DNA of 64,000 bases, from positions 2,652,559 through 2,716,558 of the forward strand of contig NZ_LT896588.1 of the NCBI RefSeq assembly GCF_900186615.1, written 5' to 3'. Of this stretch, positions 1 to 8,074 are shown piece by piece. The DNA comes from Parabacteroides bouchesdurhonensis. GTDB taxonomy: Bacteria; Bacteroidota; Bacteroidia; Bacteroidales; Tannerellaceae. The first letter of the stretch is position 1. Each line of letters opens with the position of its first letter. The position numbers and the translations under genes were made by a program. The notes below the pieces were generated by a model that saw nothing but the letters and a program-made list of their open reading frames with translations, searched no databases and had not been told where the DNA came from.

Positions 1-1440
1 ATTGCCGAGAGCAGGGTGGCTTCGGTATGCAGCGGCTTGGGTTTGGTCTTTCCTTCGGTAATGGACGAGCCTTTCGGTGTCAGCGTGTCGCCTTCCTGCC
101 AGCCGGGGATGGTAATTTCCTCTTTTTCCTCGCCATAGACGGCACGCCATCCGGTTTGCTTCACGACGCTGCCTTTTACGGTAAACTCCACTCCGGCACA
201 TTCCGCCGTGACAGTGGTCACATCCTTGACGCATTTCTCAGAGAATGCCTCGACCATGCGCCCGGCAATCATCTGATAGATGGTATTGTCCTCTTTGGAG
301 AGGAAGAGCGGTTTCTCACCCGTGACGAGCAGGGCATGGTGGTCTGTCACCTTGCCGTCGTCCACGCTGCGGCGTGTCGGGGCGGCTTTTGCCCGCACCT
401 TGTCTTTCCATTCGGGCTGTGTGCCGATGAAAGCGAGCAGTTTGGGAATTTCGGCAAACACGTCTTCGGGGATGTAGCGGCTTCCCGTTCTCGGATAGGT
501 TATCAACTTCTTTTCGTAGAGTTTCTGCGCGATTTCAAGCGTCTGTTCCGCCGTGAAGCCGTGCTTGGCGTTGGCTTCTTTCTGGAGCGTGGTCAGGTCG
601 TAGAGCAAGGGAGTTTCCTCCGTCTTCTCCTTGCGCTCGGCTTTCGTGACAGTGGCGCAACCTGCCGCCTTTACCTTATTATATAGTTCCATCGCCGGTT
701 CTTTCTCTTTCCATTTCTCGGAGGATGAGAATTTCACGACTTCGCCGTCGCAACCGTCCGTTGCGATATGGAGCTGCCAGAATGCTTCGGACGTAAAGCG
801 GCGGTTCTCCCAGTAGCGTTCACATACCATAGCCAACGTTGGTGTCTGCACCCGCCCCACGGAATACGTGCCGTGTCCGGCGGCGATGGATAACGCCTGT
901 GTGCCGTTGATGCCCACGAGCCAGTCGGATTCGCTCCGCGCTTTGGCGGCGAGGTAGAGGTTGTCGTATTTGCTGCCGTCTTCGAGTTTCCGCAGTCCCT
1001 CGCGGATAGCTTTGTCGGTGAGAGAGCTGATCCACAGGCGCACGAAAGGAGTGGTGCAACCCGTATAGTGGTAGAGGTAGCGGAAGATAAGCTCTCCCTC
1101 GCGTCCGGCATCGGTCGCCACGATGATATGTTCGCTTGTGTCGAACAGTCTTTTGATGACTTTTATCTGCGACACCACGCCGCTGTCGGGCTTGTAACCT
1201 TTCTCCGTCCTGACCTGACGGGGGACGAGCGTGAATGTGTCGGGAATAATCGGGAGGTTGTCACGGACAAATCCGCGCACGCCGTAGCCGTCGGGCATGG
1301 CAAGCTGAACGAGGTGTCCGAATGCCCATGTCACGGCATAACCGCCTCCCTCGAAATATCCTTCCTCTCTCTTTGTCGCGCCCACGATGCGGGCGATTTC
1401 ACGTGCCACGGAGGGCTTTTCTGCAATGATTGTCTTCATG
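1..1440 (-). CDS. topB: DNA topoisomerase III (Exc/TopB of a CTnDOT-like element), C-terminus outside window
   Basis: Type IA topoisomerase that relaxes DNA by single-strand cleavage through an active-site tyrosine. The protein starts MKTIIAEKPSV, has the TOPRIM acidic motif ATDAGREGELIF near residue 108, and the catalytic Tyr in LITYPRTGSRYI near residue 313. The 480 codons present run off the left edge. It is the last visible gene of a minus-strand operon, 59 bases after the DUF3945 gene. In CTnDOT the equivalent gene, exc, is needed for or stimulates excision, and its topoisomerase activity was reported to be dispensable for that. The family assignment is secure; the Exc role rests on operon order. 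Confidence 0.93.
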
Positions 1441-1499
1441 TCTTCTTCTTTTTTGTTGATACTTTGGATTTTATTTTGGATTCAGTGGCGGACACGGGA

Positions 1500-3071
1500 T
1501 TACATTTTCATGCCCTTGCCCGTTTTCTTCTGCGGCTTCTCCTGCTGCTGTTGCTGGCGGGCGTCCTTCGGGTTGGTCTGACCTTTCTGCAACGGCTCTC
1601 TCAGATTCTTTGTAGCCTCGTTGGTCTTGCCATCGTTGTTCACCGCCACCTGCGTGCGGCTCTCGTTGGACGGAGCAACCTGCTGTGCATTGTCAGGGTT
1701 CGTGTCGTAGCGGTACGGGCGTCCCTTCTCCGGGTTGAACTTGATATACATCGTGGCATGGAAGCCCTGCTTGTCGGTCACGTTCTCCAGCTTCACGGCT
1801 TTACCCGCCACATAGTCGGCTTTCTGCTGGTCGGTGAAGCTCACGCCGCTCCATTTGCTGATGGGGCGGATGCTGCCGTCCTCGTTCGTCCACGTGTTGC
1901 GGCGTTGCTCCTTCTTGGTCTGTGCGGCATTTTCCCCGCCCTGCGCCTGACTTTTCGATGTGTCGCCTTTGGTTTCCTGTGTCTGTGCGGTACGGGGCGA
2001 CTTGCCGGTTCCCGGCACGAACTCCACGCCGCGCTGCTCCACGTTCACTTGCAGGGTGGTGACGAACTTTCTGCCGTCGTTGCGCTCGATGAGCTTGTCG
2101 CGTACGGGCAGTCCGGCGCGGAGCATGTCCCGCTCCTGCGTGGTGATTTCCGTCTTGCCGATGCGCTCCGGGATGCGCACCCTGCTTGCCGGAATGTCCG
2201 TGATTTCATTCGTCTTGCGGTCGATGCTGATGTAGGAGGGGATGATCTCGCCCGTTTCCCTGTCCACAATGTCCACGACCCTACCGAGATTGCCCGTTTC
2301 GCGGAGGTTCTTCCGGTCATTGTCGGAGAATTTGTGTTCCTTGTACTCATCCAGCTTCTGCTCCTTGCGGATGAAGTGCGGCACGAGGCTGATGTTTCCC
2401 TCACCGTCCTTCTTGAAGGAGAGGCGGGCGTCCAGCTCGAATGATTCGCCGCCGAAGGTCGGTTTGACCTTTACCAAGTCGGACTTGCCATAGTTGAGCA
2501 TCTTCGTAAGGTCGCCGGACTTTTCAAGGTTGTCCCGCTTTACGCCCCATCTGTCCTCCAGCTCCTGCCAGTTGATTTTACTCTCGTCGATGGGCTGGTA
2601 GCCACGTTTGCCCTGCATCTGTTCGGATTTGTCCTGTTGCTGTTCTTTCCGTTGTTCCATGTTCTCCTGTTTTTGAGGTTCTTGTTTCTCTGTCTGTTGT
2701 GCTGCCATCTCTTCCTGCACCTTCTTCTCATAGTCGGAGGTGTCCACCTTGTGAGGGGCGAGCAGCTCCTTGTTCGCTTCGGGGTCTTTCAGCAGTTGCT
2801 TCATCACCTCTAAGAGATTTTCAGCTTGGTCTGCCGCAATGCGGTAGAAACCGAAGCGGCTGGGTTCCTTGCACTGCCGGAAGAAGTTCTTGAAGAAGTT
2901 GTCCAGCACGTCGCCATGTCGGTCGAATTGCAGGAAACTCTGCGCGTTCTCCGCTTTTGCGGGGGTGCGCTTGGGTGTGCCGTCCGCGTTCAGCCCGGCT
3001 ACCACGCTGATCTCGCCTGTCTTCTCGTCACGGACTACCAGCACGTCCTTTTCGTCTTTTTTCTTTGCCAT
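1500..3071 (-). CDS. DUF4099/DUF3945 protein, Orf3-like of the CTnDOT excision operon
   Basis: A 523-residue, highly charged cytoplasmic protein with no signal peptide. The N-terminal ~100 residues fit DUF4099 (start MAKKKDEKDVLVVRDEKTG). A Gln/Glu/Lys-rich linker around residues 125-160 follows, then DUF3945-type repeats containing GNLGRVVDIVDRETGEIIPS-like segments. The tail is rich in Gln and Lys. Such proteins are found almost only in Bacteroidota mobile elements, between the Xis-like genes and the topoisomerase; CTnDOT orf3 holds this place. Its biochemical role is not known. It lies 20 bases after the xis2d-like gene and is likely co-transcribed with it. Confidence 0.85.
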   Translation of the reverse strand: MAKKKDEKDVLVVRDEKTGEISVVAGLNADGTPKRTPAKAENAQSFLQFDRHGDVLDNFFKNFFRQCKEPSRFGFYRIAADQAENLLEVMKQLLKDPEANKELLAPHKVDTSDYEKKVQEEMAAQQTEKQEPQKQENMEQRKEQQQDKSEQMQGKRGYQPIDESKINWQELEDRWGVKRDNLEKSGDLTKMLNYGKSDLVKVKPTFGGESFELDARLSFKKDGEGNISLVPHFIRKEQKLDEYKEHKFSDNDRKNLRETGNLGRVVDIVDRETGEIIPSYISIDRKTNEITDIPASRVRIPERIGKTEITTQERDMLRAGLPVRDKLIERNDGRKFVTTLQVNVEQRGVEFVPGTGKSPRTAQTQETKGDTSKSQAQGGENAAQTKKEQRRNTWTNEDGSIRPISKWSGVSFTDQQKADYVAGKAVKLENVTDKQGFHATMYIKFNPEKGRPYRYDTNPDNAQQVAPSNESRTQVAVNNDGKTNEATKNLREPLQKGQTNPKDARQQQQQEKPQKKTGKGMKM

Positions 3072-3091
3072 CTGAAAAATGTTTTAATGGG

Positions 3092-3442
3092 TTATTTATG
3101 AAAGAAATTATGGATACGAGCCTTGTAGAAGGCTATATCTTCCTTTTTGAAGTCCTTGATATGGTTGGAAAGGAATGTCAGCACGTCCTCCTCGCTGTAA
3201 TAGGTCTTCTTGCCCAGCGTCTTGTAGGGCAATGCGCCTACGCTGCGGTAGCGTTGGAGGGTGCGTTTGCTTATCTGGAGCAACATGCACAAATCCTGAT
3301 TGTCGAAAAGGCGGATGCTTTCCGTGATAGTGGGCTGTTTCCCCTCAGCCTTCATCGCCAGCAGCAGTTCGTCCTGACGGTCGAGCCGTTCCATCAGCTT
3401 CTGCATCCAGCCCTCGAAGTTGTTTCGTGTGAGCAGTTCCAT
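3092..3442 (-). CDS. xis2d: Small HTH excisionase-like protein (Xis2d-like)
   Basis: A 116-residue protein with a MerR/excisionase-type winged helix (about residues 45-95): LFDNQDLCMLLQISKRTLQR, a recognition turn, then YKTLGKKTYYSEEDVLTFL. The N-terminal part (residues 10-35) looks helical. It follows the xis2c-like gene by 3 bases, so the two are translationally coupled. In CTnDOT, Xis2c and Xis2d bind the element ends to steer the integrase toward excision, and also activate transfer operons. Here the role is inferred from position, size and fold. Confidence 0.8.
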   Translation of the reverse strand: MELLTRNNFEGWMQKLMERLDRQDELLLAMKAEGKQPTITESIRLFDNQDLCMLLQISKRTLQRYRSVGALPYKTLGKKTYYSEEDVLTFLSNHIKDFKKEDIAFYKARIHNFFHK

Positions 3443-3445
3443 GAC

Positions 3446-3808
3446 CTATGTCCTCCTTCCTTTTGGTTTGCCGCCCGTGCGCAGCGTGTGGTTGTGGAAC
3501 AGGGTGTCTATTGTCCCTTCCTCGTTCCTTACTGTGTTGTCCTCCAATAGCCGCAGTATCTCGGAAAGGCGGTAGCGGCAGCTTCCGCGTACCACCACAT
3601 ACTCGATACGGTGGTCGGTGCGCATACGCTGCATGGTGCGCTTGCTCACGTTGAGCATCTTCGCCGCCTGTGCCGTGTCAAGCAGCTTGTCTTCGGTTTC
3701 CCGCTTCCGTTTCTTCTCGTCCCTTGCCTCGCGGATGTACCCTGCGATGTTCGCAATCTGCGCCATCATCTCCTTGTAGGCGGAACTTTCCATTGTTATC
3801 ACTTTCAT
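3446..3808 (-). CDS. xis2c: Small HTH excisionase-like protein (Xis2c-like)
   Basis: A 120-residue protein with an N-terminal helix and an excisionase-type HTH (LLDTAQAAKMLNVSKRTMQR, then VRGSCRYRLSEILRLLED). The start MKVITMESSAY is preferred over an upstream in-frame Met because AAAGGAC sits just ahead of it and because related small HTH proteins of these elements start alike. It is the first gene of the excision operon. About 70-85 bases upstream lies a perfect 15-base palindrome that may bind the operon's activator. Confidence 0.8.
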   Translation of the reverse strand: MKVITMESSAYKEMMAQIANIAGYIREARDEKKRKRETEDKLLDTAQAAKMLNVSKRTMQRMRTDHRIEYVVVRGSCRYRLSEILRLLEDNTVRNEEGTIDTLFHNHTLRTGGKPKGRRT

Positions 3809-3876
3809 GTTCAGTCCTTTCTTTTTGTTTCTGCGACAAAATTCGGCAATAAACAAAAGGGGCTTTAACAACTCAC

Positions 3877-3891
3877 TACGTGACTCACGTA
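3877..3891. promoter_or_regulatory. Perfect palindrome in the xis2c/HTH divergent promoter region
   Basis: TACGTGA-C-TCACGTA is a perfect 7+1+7 inverted repeat between the divergent xis2c-like gene and the HTH pair. A possible -7 box for xis2c (GAATTTTG on the minus strand, 3837-3844) puts its centre about 50 bases upstream of the transcription start. In CTnDOT the activator RteC binds an inverted repeat upstream of the xis2c promoter, so this is a candidate RteC-type operator. No rteC gene is in the window. Confidence 0.5.
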
Positions 3892-3983
3892 AGATTTTTG
3901 CGGAAGATGGCTCCGTAACCCGGTCAAACGGCGCAACAGGCAGCCTTTCAGCGGAAAACGATACGTCTTGTATGCCGTTTCGT

Positions 3984-3991
3984 TACCTTTG
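3984..3991 (+). promoter_or_regulatory. Promoter -7 box of the outer HTH pair
   Basis: TACCTTTG fits the Bacteroidota -7 box TAnnTTTG and lies 25 bases ahead of the ATG. The stretch CCTTTGCGGCA recurs in the same place ahead of the paralogous HTH pair of the inner element (minus strand, near 9484-9493), which supports a conserved promoter or operator. No clear -33 TTG is seen at the usual spacing. Confidence 0.5.
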
Positions 3992-4015
3992 CGGCAAACT
4001 CTAAATGACATGAAT

Positions 4016-4309
4016 ATGGAAATAGTATCTATCGAGAAAAAGACTTTCGAGATGATGGTGGCGGCATTCGGCGCACTCTCGGAGAAGGTCGCCGCCCTGA
4101 GGCGCAAAAGCGACACGGGGCGCATGGAAAGATGGCTCACGGGCGAGGAGGTCTGCGGGCAGTTGAGAATAAGCCCGCGCACGTTGCAGACGCTGCGTGA
4201 CAGGCGGCTTATCGGCTACTCGCAGATAAACCGCAGGTTCTATTACAAGCCAGAGGAGGTGAAGCGGCTGATACCGCTTGTCGGCACGCTCTATCCGCAC
4301 GGCAGATGA
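4016..4309 (+). CDS. Small HTH (excisionase/MerR-fold) protein, first of outer HTH pair
   Basis: A 97-residue DNA-binding protein. An N-terminal helical segment (MEIVSIEKKTFEMMVAAF) precedes an HTH of the type WLTGEEVCGQLRISPRTLQ with a wing YSQINRRFYYKPEEVKRL. The ATG at 4016 is chosen because the paralogue at 9140-9451 starts with the same MEIVSIE; another ATG lies two codons upstream. It is likely co-transcribed with the next HTH gene. It is probably a regulator or recombination directionality factor of the outer element; the exact target is unknown. Confidence 0.8.
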   Translation: MEIVSIEKKTFEMMVAAFGALSEKVAALRRKSDTGRMERWLTGEEVCGQLRISPRTLQTLRDRRLIGYSQINRRFYYKPEEVKRLIPLVGTLYPHGR

Positions 4310-4340
4310 TTTGATTTATTCACCCACTGAATCCGAAGTT

Positions 4341-4646
4341 ATGATGAACGAGAACAACGATGTTTTTACGATGGAAGACGAGCCGATAGCCTCTGTGGTG
4401 CAGGATATGCGCAAAGGCTCGAAATGGCTGTCCGCATTTCTGGAAAGCTACCGTCCTCCGCTGGACGGGGAACGTTACCTGACGGACGGCGAGGTGTCGG
4501 AACTGCTCCGTGTGAGCCGGCGCACCTTGCAGGAATACCGCAACAACCGCGTGTTGCCCTTCATACTTTTGGGAGGGAAGGTGCTTTACCCGGAAACGGG
4601 GCTGCGCGGGGTACTGGAAGCGAACTACCGCAAGCCGCTGGAGTGA
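4341..4646 (+). CDS. Small HTH (excisionase-fold) protein, second of outer HTH pair
   Basis: A 101-residue protein with SYRPPLDGERYLTDGEVSEL leading into the HTH LLRVSRRTLQEYRNNRVLPF and the wing LLGGKVLYPETGL. It pairs with the upstream gene (31-base gap) and is a clear paralogue of the gene at 8788-9093, which shares SYRPxLxGER, VSRRTLQ(E/D)YRN and LGGK(V/I)LY. Two adjacent ATGs (4341, 4344) are possible starts. A strong hairpin follows the stop codon. Function beyond DNA binding is inferred. Confidence 0.8.
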   Translation: MMNENNDVFTMEDEPIASVVQDMRKGSKWLSAFLESYRPPLDGERYLTDGEVSELLRVSRRTLQEYRNNRVLPFILLGGKVLYPETGLRGVLEANYRKPLE

Positions 4647-4661
4647 GGCGGTTTCATGAAA

Positions 4662-4703
4662 AAGTAAACGGGTGACACCTTTTGTGGTGCTACCCGTTTA
4701 CTT
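4662..4703. terminator. Hairpin terminator between convergent HTH pair and RhuM-like gene
   Basis: AAGTAAACGGGT and ACCCGTTTACTT form a perfect 12-bp stem, with a further inner pairing of CACC with GGTG. It lies between two convergent genes, so it may work in both directions. The U-run on either side is weak. Confidence 0.65.
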
Positions 4704-4723
4704 GTCTTATGGGGTATGTGCAA

Positions 4724-5086
4724 TCAGCAATACCCGGCTTTTCCGTTCTGTATGAACATCACGTATGTCTGCCGTTTCTCTTGTGAGAGTGCCTTTCCCA
4801 CCAGCCATGTGCGGAACAGGTGGGTGTTGTAGGTATTCACCCTGAAAGCGACCGGGATGATGATTTCAAGGGCGTACACGTCCGCGTGCAGCCCGTTTTC
4901 AAGCTGCATGTAGCGGCACACCTCGTAGTCGTTCAGCACGTCCGACTTGCGGACGGCTCTGATGGCGGCGTTCACTGCCGGGACGGTCGTATGGAACAAT
5001 CCGGCTATTTCGGTGGCGGTCATCCACACGTCGTTACCGGTTACGCTGACTGCCTTGTCCTCGATGATGATTGTGTCACGTTTCAT
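4724..5086 (-). CDS. Short RhuM-like protein next to the outer integrase
   Basis: A 120-residue protein resembling the N-terminal part of RhuM-family proteins (PF13310 type): VWMTATEIAGLFHTTVPAVN is HTH-like, and ALEIIIPVAFRVNTYNTHLF matches the region of RhuM that reads D-M-I-I-A-V-G-Y-R. The ATG at 5086 is used; the frame stays open upstream, but there it overlaps the integrase remnant in another frame. It follows the integrase stop by 11 bases, as the paralogue at 8075-8497 follows the inner integrase by 21. Its role in the element is unknown. Confidence 0.65.
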   Translation of the reverse strand: MKRDTIIIEDKAVSVTGNDVWMTATEIAGLFHTTVPAVNAAIRAVRKSDVLNDYEVCRYMQLENGLHADVYALEIIIPVAFRVNTYNTHLFRTWLVGKALSQEKRQTYVMFIQNGKAGYC

Positions 5087-5097
5087 GGCTTTTCTTT

Positions 5098-5301
5098 TTA
5101 GATGGTGCAACCTGCAAATTCCTCGACGCCGTTCAATCTTGCGGCAAGGTTCTCCATGTCCTGATTGAGCTTCTCTTTGGTTATCTTTGCGTAAATCTGC
5201 GTCGTCTTTATGCTCTTGTGTCCGAGCATGGAGCTGACCGTTTCGATGGGAACACCGTTGGAGAGGAATATCGTCGTGGCTGCCGTGTGGCGGCTCTGAT
5301 G
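5098..5301 (-). pseudogene. 3' fragment of the outer tyrosine recombinase (IntDOT family)
   Basis: The last ~65 codons of an integrase: H-Q-S-R-H-T (HxxR box), then SNGVPIETVSSMLGHKSIKT with the conserved GH, then TQIYAKITKEKL with the nucleophile Tyr. No start codon or N-terminal domain is present. Homology stops at the His codon at 5299-5301. The matching N-terminal ~345 codons lie on the same strand at 27.58-28.62 kb and stop in the same motif, so both are parts of one gene split by the inner element. The sum, about 410 residues, is normal for the family. Confidence 0.85.
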
Positions 5302-5589
5302 GAATATACACGGCAAAGCAAGCAACAGCGAACAGGTATAGATTAAACGTAAACCGTTAGGAATAAGCGATATTTCGGTATTTTGCGAAGTTGAAAAAAT
5401 GCAAACGACAACGGAATATTGAGGTTGTTCAGTTACCAAACCGTTAGCCGGGCAGTTACCGAAACGGGAACAGGTAACGGAAAGCGATGAAAAGAAATCC
5501 CCACCGTTTTGTTTGCGTTAATACACAGTGTTTTGCGCATCAAGGGACGCTTATATGGCAAGTAAATTTGCACTTAAAAATATAAGCGT
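5302..5589. other. Left end of the inner element, with repeated arm-like sites
   Basis: No gene is seen. The stretch has repeated short words: AAACCGTTAG twice (5351-5360 and 5439-5448), CAGTTACC twice, and ACAGGTAACG at 5470-5479. The last is repeated in reverse orientation near the right end (CGTTACCTGT, 27508-27517). Such words could be arm-type binding sites for the integrase or accessory proteins. A GTAAATTTGC at 5562-5571 overlaps the probable int promoter. Confidence 0.45.
5563..5570 (+). promoter_or_regulatory. Probable -7 box of the tandem integrase operon
   Basis: TAAATTTG fits TAnnTTTG and lies 19 bases ahead of the first integrase ATG. No TTG is found at the standard 19-21 base spacing, so only the -7 box is supported. 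The ten bases from 5562 also fit the CTnDOT core GTANNTTTGC, but the insertion junction lies about 260 bases to the left. Confidence 0.45.
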
Positions 5590-6819
5590 ATGAAAGTAGA
5601 AAAATTCAAGGTGCTGCTCTACCTCAAAAAGAGCGGACTGGACAAGTCGGGCAAGGCTCCCATCATGGGACGCATTACCGTCAACCGCACGATGGCGCAG
5701 TTCGGATGCAAGCTGTCATGCCCTCCCGAACTGTGGAATCCCTGTGAAAGCCGTCTGAATGGCAAGAGCAAGGAGGCGGTGGAAACCAACACCAAGATTG
5801 AGAAACTGTTGTTGGCGGTAAACAACGCCTTTGACAACCTTGTGAGCCGTAAAATGGATTTCGATGCCACCGATGTGAAGAATCATTTTCAAGGAAGTAT
5901 GGAAACGCAGATGACACTCATGCGAATGACTGATGTTGTCTGTGACGACCTCAAAGCCCGTATTGGTATTGACCGTGCGAAAACTTCTTACTCGACTTAT
6001 CATTATATGCGTCTGACACTTGGTGAGTTCATTGGGCATCAGTACAAGGTCAAGGATTTAGCATTTGGGCAGCTTACGGAACAGTTCATCCATGACTATC
6101 AGGTTTTCGCTATGGAGAATAAGGGTTATGCAATAGATACTGTCCGACATCACCTTGCCATACTGAAAAAAATATGCCGTCTGGCTTATAAGGAAGGCTA
6201 TGCAGACAAAATCCATTTCCAGCATTTCACCCTGCCCAAGCAGTCGGATAAAACCCCACGGGCATTGAGCCGTGAATCGTTCGAGAAAATCCGTGATGTG
6301 GAAATTGAACCGCATCGTAAATCTCACATACTGGCAAGGGATATGTTTCTCTTCGGGTGTTATACCGGGGTCTCGTATGCGGATGTGATATCCATTACCG
6401 ATGAGAACTTGTACACGGACGATAACGGAGCGTTGTGGCTGAAATACCGCAGGAAGAAGAACGAACATCGGGCAAGCGTGAAGTTGCTTCCCGAAGCGAT
6501 TGCACTGATTGAAAAGTATCACAGTGAGGACAGGGACACATTGTTCCCTTTACTACGCTGGCCTAATCTTAGAAGACACATGAAGGCGTTGGCGGCATTG
6601 GCTGGCATCAAGGATGATTTGTGCTATCATCAGGCGAGGCATAGTTTCGCCTCGCTGATAACGCTCGAAGCGGGTGTGCCGATTGAGACCATCAGCCGGA
6701 TGCTGGGACATTCCGACATTTCCACCACTCAAGTATATGCCCGTGTCAGTCCGAAAAAACTCTTCGAGGATATGGACAAGTTCATAGAGGCGACACAAGA
6801 TTTCAAACTAACCCTATAA
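5590..6819 (+). CDS. Tyrosine recombinase/integrase, first of tandem pair
   Basis: A 409-residue phage-integrase-family protein (SAM-like core-binding domain about 100-210, catalytic domain about 220-400). Catalytic residues seen: HQARH near 347, LGHSDIST, and the Tyr in TTQVYARV near 382. The first Arg box reads CYTGVSYADV, with Ser where most family members have Arg; IntDOT has the same replacement. The N-terminus (KVLLYLKKSG, APIMGRITVN) is the arm-binding type common in Bacteroidota. It is the first gene inside the inner element and lies 13 bases ahead of a second, different integrase. Both probably act on the element ends. Confidence 0.92.
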   Translation: MKVEKFKVLLYLKKSGLDKSGKAPIMGRITVNRTMAQFGCKLSCPPELWNPCESRLNGKSKEAVETNTKIEKLLLAVNNAFDNLVSRKMDFDATDVKNHFQGSMETQMTLMRMTDVVCDDLKARIGIDRAKTSYSTYHYMRLTLGEFIGHQYKVKDLAFGQLTEQFIHDYQVFAMENKGYAIDTVRHHLAILKKICRLAYKEGYADKIHFQHFTLPKQSDKTPRALSRESFEKIRDVEIEPHRKSHILARDMFLFGCYTGVSYADVISITDENLYTDDNGALWLKYRRKKNEHRASVKLLPEAIALIEKYHSEDRDTLFPLLRWPNLRRHMKALAALAGIKDDLCYHQARHSFASLITLEAGVPIETISRMLGHSDISTTQVYARVSPKKLFEDMDKFIEATQDFKLTL

Positions 6820-6832
6820 ATCCAACAACAAT

Positions 6833-8053
6833 ATGCGAAGCACATTTTCATTATTGCCATATATTAACCGCAGCAAGGTGAGGGCTGACGGTACGACCGC
6901 CGTACTCTGCCGTATAACCATTGACGGCAAGCAGACCGCCATAAGCACAGGTATCTATTGCCGCCCCGAAGACTGGAACGGCAGGAAGAATGAGATAAAG
7001 ACCGTCAGGGAGAACAACCGCTTACGGGAATACCTGCGTCTGACTGAGGAAGCCTATACCGAGATACTTAAATCGCAAGGAGTGGTCAGTGCGGAAATGT
7101 TGAAGAACCATATTTCCCTGAATAATATCCATCCGACTACCTTATTGCAAATGGGTGAATGGGAACGGGAGCGGTTGAAGAAACATTCCGAGGAAATAGA
7201 TTCCACTTCTTCCTACCGTCACTCCATGTATTATCAGAAATACCTGACGGACTTTATAGCGTCAATCGGGAAAAAGGAAATTCCTCTTGAAGAAGTGACG
7301 GAGGATTTTGGCAAGTCCTATAAAGCTTTCCTGAAGAAGTGCAAGAATTTCAGCTCTTCCCAAACCAACAAATGTATGTGCTGGCTTAATCGTTTATTGT
7401 ATTTGGCAGTCGATAAGGAGATTATCCGTGTGAACCCCTGCGAGGACTTGGAGTATGAACCGAAGCCGGAGGCAAGGCACAGGTACATCAGCCGCGATGA
7501 GTTCAAAAAGATACTTTCCACCCCGATGTATGACAAGCGTATGGAACTGGCAAGACGGGCTTTCATCTTCTCGACCCTGACGGGACTGGCGTATGTGGAC
7601 ATCAAACTTCTTCATCCCCATCATATCGGGACGAATGCGGAGGGCAGACGGTATATCCGCATCAACCGCAAGAAGACAAAGGTGGAGGCTTTCATACCCT
7701 TACATCCCATAGCGGAACAGATATTGTCGTTGTACAACACAACCGATGATGAGAAGCCCGTGTTTCCTCTCCCAAGCCGTGATTCACTTTGGTTTGACAT
7801 CCACGAGATGGGTGTTGCCATAGGCAAGGAGGAAAATCTGAGCTATCACCAAAGTCGGCACAGCTTCGGAACTTTCCTGATTTCAGCGGATATACCGATT
7901 GAGAGCATCGCCAAGATGATGGGACATTCCAACATCAGAACTACTCAGGGGTATGCACGGATAACCGATGATAAAATCTCCAAAGACATGGACAAACTGA
8001 TGGAGCGAAGAAAGAAAATATCGGCTGGCGAAAAGAAAGAAAACAGTATATAA
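6833..8053 (+). CDS. Tyrosine recombinase/integrase, second of tandem pair
   Basis: A 406-residue integrase, distinct from the first. N-terminal segment RSTFSLLPYINRSKVRADGT is followed by a core-binding domain and a catalytic domain with HQSRHSFGTF near 339, MMGHSNIRTT, and the Tyr in QGYARITDDK near 374. The first Arg box is TLTGLAYVDIKLL, with Ala in the Arg position. Thirteen bases separate it from the upstream integrase, so the two form an operon with the RhuM-like gene behind. Whether both are needed for integration cannot be told from sequence. Confidence 0.92.
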   Translation: MRSTFSLLPYINRSKVRADGTTAVLCRITIDGKQTAISTGIYCRPEDWNGRKNEIKTVRENNRLREYLRLTEEAYTEILKSQGVVSAEMLKNHISLNNIHPTTLLQMGEWERERLKKHSEEIDSTSSYRHSMYYQKYLTDFIASIGKKEIPLEEVTEDFGKSYKAFLKKCKNFSSSQTNKCMCWLNRLLYLAVDKEIIRVNPCEDLEYEPKPEARHRYISRDEFKKILSTPMYDKRMELARRAFIFSTLTGLAYVDIKLLHPHHIGTNAEGRRYIRINRKKTKVEAFIPLHPIAEQILSLYNTTDDEKPVFPLPSRDSLWFDIHEMGVAIGKEENLSYHQSRHSFGTFLISADIPIESIAKMMGHSNIRTTQGYARITDDKISKDMDKLMERRKKISAGEKKENSI

Positions 8054-8074
8054 TCATCATAAAATAAAGGGATT

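Noticed and set aside
1068-2444. 458-codon open frame on the plus strand
   Set aside because: It runs antisense through the topoisomerase and DUF3945 genes, whose own frames have clear motifs; its translation has no recognisable domain.
5562-5571. GTAAATTTGC as the left attachment site of the inner element
   Set aside because: The integrase homology break that marks the junction is about 260 bases to the left, and no such core is at the right junction. It is better read as the int promoter -7 box.
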